A DNA stretch of 64,000 bases. Source: Aliiroseovarius sp. Lineage in GTDB: Bacteria > Pseudomonadota > Alphaproteobacteria > Rhodobacterales > Rhodobacteraceae. Under the pieces are notes generated by a model, which did not search any database, was not told where the DNA came from, and saw only the letters and a list, made by a program, of their open reading frames with translations. A program made the translations under genes and the position numbers. Below, piece by piece: positions 62,377 to 64,000 of the stretch. Position 1 is the first letter of the stretch, and each line of letters begins with the position of its first letter. The stretch is taken from the NCBI RefSeq assembly GCF_030148435.1, contig NZ_JASBTN010000024.1, forward strand, positions 37,352 to 101,351. The letters run 5' to 3'.

Positions 62377-62983
62377 CCAGACTCCCTTTCACGCTATCCC
62401 ATACGGCGGCAATCTCTGCCCCCGCCTTCTGGTCGGTTGTTTCAGATACCCCGTGCCCGGTCGCGCCGGTTTCGGCATAGGCGACACGTTGCGCGATATT
62501 CACCGCGGCAACGCGGCCATGTTGGGCCAGGACACGGGCGGCTTCCTCTGTGATCCGCGCACACGGCGTCTGGGACAGGGCAAAGACAAACGGCACCTTC
62601 GCGTCTTTCACTGCGGCAACGGTGGCCCCCACGGCGCGCAGATCGTTCGGTGACGGGCGCACCGGGATCAGCACCAGGCCTGCGGCTGCCAGCGGCTCAT
62701 TCAGCCATTCCGGGTGAGCTGGCGGGATGTCGATCCTGCAGAGGTCGAATTGCGCCCTGGCGGCGTCCAGTGTGGCGCTTAGCGCATCGGGGGCAGGGTC
62801 GCGGTCTAGCATGGCCGGGGTATCCGCCTTCCGGCTTTCCCACCATCCCCTGAGTGAGCCTTGCGGGTCCAAATCGAGGCAAAGCACCCGCTTGCCGTCC
62901 AAAGTGGCGGCAACGGACAAATTGCGGGCCAGAGTGGTTTTCCCGGAGCCGCCTTTCTGAGCTGCGTTGAGGATCGTTTTCAT
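62369..62983 (-). CDS. parA: ParA-family segregation ATPase
   Basis: 204 aa. Deviant Walker A KGGSGKTTLARNLS near the N-terminus, LCLDLDPQGSLRGW (Walker A' region) and a short C-terminal helix region. No N-terminal DNA-binding domain, so it belongs to the short type Ib plasmid/mobile-element ParA. GGAG precedes the ATG at 62983, and the start overlaps the preceding gene (ATGA 62980-62983). With the RHH gene it would partition a plasmid or integrated element. Confidence 0.87.
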   Translation of the reverse strand: MKTILNAAQKGGSGKTTLARNLSVAATLDGKRVLCLDLDPQGSLRGWWESRKADTPAMLDRDPAPDALSATLDAARAQFDLCRIDIPPAHPEWLNEPLAAAGLVLIPVRPSPNDLRAVGATVAAVKDAKVPFVFALSQTPCARITEEAARVLAQHGRVAAVNIAQRVAYAETGATGHGVSETTDQKAGAEIAAVWDSVKGSLDG

Positions 62984-63246
62984 GGGGCACTCCAAGGTGA
63001 GCACTGTGGCGGTTCGTCGATCGATCTAATGCCGCAAGCTCTTACTTGGCCGGTCATTGCGTCGGCCATCCAGACAGTCCTGTCGCTTGCGGAGATTATG
63101 AATGGGCCGTTAGGGGCAAGGGTTTCTGGATGGCTTTTCTCCTCAGAAACAACGATCATTCCGCTTTCATCAAATACAATCCCTGAGGATTGCGCCGACG
63201 CCTGCGGCGCGGCTGCAAGGATCAAAAGGGTTATTGTTCTTTTCAT
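62980..63246 (-). CDS. Small exported protein upstream of parA
   Basis: 88 aa. Signal peptide MKRTITLLILAAAPQASAQS cleaved after ASA; the mature part has GIVFDESGMIVVSEEKSH, FIISASDRTVWMADAMTGQV and a Cys pair (RACGIRSIDEPPQCSPW). No family is recognised. The stop overlaps the ATG of parA, so it is part of the parA-RHH operon; an exported protein in a segregation operon is unusual. Confidence 0.65.
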   Translation of the reverse strand: MKRTITLLILAAAPQASAQSSGIVFDESGMIVVSEEKSHPETLAPNGPFIISASDRTVWMADAMTGQVRACGIRSIDEPPQCSPWSAP

Positions 63247-63327
63247 CGGCCTACCCACTCGCCGTTTCTTGCGAAGCTACCGCAAATATAAGCAGTCGCA
63301 AACGCATAATTTCATATCCATGCACTT

Positions 63328-63351
63328 GCGGAATTACGTAAATGCGTAAAT
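63328..63351. promoter_or_regulatory. Tandem 8-bp repeats, candidate operator of the parA operon
   Basis: Three consecutive octamers: GCGGAATT (63328-63335, degenerate), ACGTAAAT (63336-63343) and GCGTAAAT (63344-63351). They lie in the 146-nt divergent gap between the exported protein-parA-RHH operon and the plus-strand frame at 63393. Regular spacing of short direct repeats is typical of ribbon-helix-helix centromere or operator sites. Function inferred. Confidence 0.45.
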
Positions 63352-63392
63352 ATATAAGAACACAACGGACGTAGAGAGTTTATACATACCCC

Positions 63393-63628
63393 ATGTCCAC
63401 TGATCATAAGACCCTCAAGGTAAGGCAGTTTCCAAGCCGACGGTCGCGCAGCCGCGCAAGAAAGAAGCTCTTGGACTCGTTGCCATTGATCGTCGAAATG
63501 CATTTGTCGAAGCGGAAACCGCTGACATCAATGAAGCAAAGGCGGTTCGTGGCATCATTGATAAGCGTCTTTCAGACGCGGGCAGCTACATTTCTTCCAG
63601 CCCAAAGCCAGAGGACGGCGATCAATGA
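63393..63628 (+). pseudogene. Small plus-strand gene with apparent frameshift
   Basis: The ATG at 63393 starts MSTDHKTLK, but its own frame then turns Arg/Ser-rich and implausible. Shifting by -1 at about 63419 gives a coherent frame to the TGA at 63626: KAVSKPTVAQPRKKEALG, LVAIDRRNAFVEAETADI, NEAKAVRGIIDKRLSDAG and a Ser/Pro/Glu-rich end. The downstream frame has no start of its own. Either a programmed shift, a decayed gene or a sequencing error is possible. No family is recognised. Confidence 0.45.
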
Positions 63629-63631
63629 AAT

Positions 63632-63790
63632 TTGTCACCTATCCGTATCCCCTATTTCAATCTCGAAGACAAAAGCCAGAAAGCTCAGAAGTTTGTCATG
63701 CTCCGTGACATAGCCCAGTTGATCGACATTCAGTTTTTCTCCGCACGAGAAAGATTTTCTTCCATCTGGTCGGAGGCCGAGCGAATTTGA
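63632..63790 (+). CDS. Short plus-strand reading frame, unknown
   Basis: A TTG at 63632 begins SPIRIPYFNLEDKSQKAQKF, continues VMLRDIAQLIDIQFFSARERFSSIW and ends at a TGA 63788-63790, 52 codons in all. The composition is protein-like and it is followed by a strong terminator, but no family is recognised and the TTG start is guessed. It lies in the same frame as the coherent part of the preceding frameshifted gene. Confidence 0.35.
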   Translation: MSPIRIPYFNLEDKSQKAQKFVMLRDIAQLIDIQFFSARERFSSIWSEAERI

Positions 63791-63810
63791 TCTAACATCA
63801 GACAAACAGG

Positions 63811-63849
63811 AATGGCTCCACATAATGTGGGGCCATTTTCCATTTTTTT
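63811..63849 (+). terminator. Strong intrinsic terminator
   Basis: AATGGCTCCACAT (63811-63823) and ATGTGGGGCCATT (63825-63837) form an almost perfect stem; TTTTCCATTTTTTTT follows on the plus strand. It ends transcription of the small plus-strand frames upstream and argues that they are transcribed. Confidence 0.82.
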
Positions 63850-63860
63850 TCCTGATTCTC

Positions 63861-64000
63861 TGAAGTGGTCCCATCTTTTCGGACAGGTTCGCAGCGTTTC
63901 TAAGGTGTATCGGTTTTAGGTTTCATGCTGCGTGTCGTTGCTCCAAGCCTGCCCAATATGCGTCGTCCGGTGTCTGCCGATCAAGCGCGGAATGGGGGCG
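63861..64000 (-). mobile_element. End of an IS3-family insertion sequence (cut by window edge)
   Basis: The TG-starting end TGAAGTGGTCCC with CTTTTCGGACAG nearby (63861-63892) is typical of IS3-family terminal repeats. Transposase coding sequence runs inward on the minus strand from 63923. Only one end is inside the window. Confidence 0.62.
63923..64000 (-). CDS. IS3-family transposase (orfB), C-terminal end, partial
   Basis: Reading the minus strand, RPHSALDRQTPDDAYWAGLE followed by QRHAA and a stop (63923-63925) is the familiar C-terminus of IS3-group integrase-type transposases (the rve catalytic domain lies beyond the window). Only 25 codons are visible. Confidence 0.7.
   Translation of the reverse strand, partial: RPHSALDRQTPDDAYWAGLEQRHAA

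Noticed and set aside
1..64000. tRNA or rRNA genes
   Set aside because: No cloverleaf or conserved rRNA stretch was recognised by eye in the gaps; a tRNAscan or Infernal run would be needed to exclude small RNAs fully.

Overview
The window comes from a high-GC alphaproteobacterium, most likely a Rhodobacteraceae (Roseobacter-type) genome. The main signs are a division/cell-wall cluster with DUF2484 genes between murC and murB, FtsZ with a long Pro/Ala/Gln-rich tail, an LPS-transport operon lptF-lptG-lptD-surA-pdxA-rsmA, an E3-like dihydrolipoyl dehydrogenase, pntAB, and intergenic copies of a repeat of the type GGGATATTT-n-GAAAGATGAAA that I associate with this family. Genus and species cannot be named from the sequence alone.

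Layout. 1-2.2 kb: end of a dihydrolipoyl dehydrogenase, then an anaerobic sulfatase-maturase-like radical SAM enzyme. 2.2-6.7 kb (minus strand): a compact five-gene block whose first two genes overlap by GTGA. They encode a two-helix membrane protein with TrkA-N, RyR and SLOG-like domains and a membrane protein with a TIR-like sensor/effector domain. A PH-domain protein and two small membrane proteins follow. This is the best candidate in the window for an under-described system. 6.9-9.3 kb: LysR regulator, cytochrome c' and a diheme cytochrome c. 9.3-14.4 kb: an orphan hydantoinase/oxoprolinase, then modC, modB, modA and a ModE-type regulator. 14.6-24.4 kb: housekeeping genes (ndk, ABC-F, MarC, aspartic protease, holC, pepA, lptFG). 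24.4-29.6 kb: lptD-surA-pdxA-rsmA. 29.7-33.1 kb: ClC transporter and FAD-linked oxidase. 33.1-48.7 kb: recN-bamD-lpxC-ftsZ-ftsA-ftsQ-ddl-murB-(DUF2484 x2, APC permease)-murC-murG-ftsW, all on the minus strand and transcribed from ftsW toward recN. 48.8-58.4 kb: EamA transporter, rluE, pntB/pntA, a small methyltransferase-like membrane protein, kynU, a PhyH-like protein, a TauE permease and dusA.

58.4-64 kb is accessory DNA beginning exactly at the 5' end of dusA, a known island integration site. It holds a truncated integrase (N-terminal DNA-binding part only) and a perfect dyad flanked by TGTAGCAC repeats. It also holds a membrane-anchored PQQ sugar dehydrogenase-cytochrome gene split by an 845-bp IS5/IS427-type element; removing the element and one CTAG restores the reading frame exactly. 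The rest is a plasmid-type parA / ribbon-helix-helix pair preceded by a small exported protein, small low-GC plus-strand reading frames ending in a strong terminator, and the end of an IS3-family element at the window edge.

Many neighbouring genes are translationally coupled by ATGA/GTGA overlaps (lptF-lptG-lptD, surA-pdxA-rsmA, modA-modB-modC, ftsW-murG, permease-DUF2484-DUF2484, ftsQ-ftsA, exported protein-parA). This supports the operon calls. No rRNA, tRNA or CRISPR array was found.
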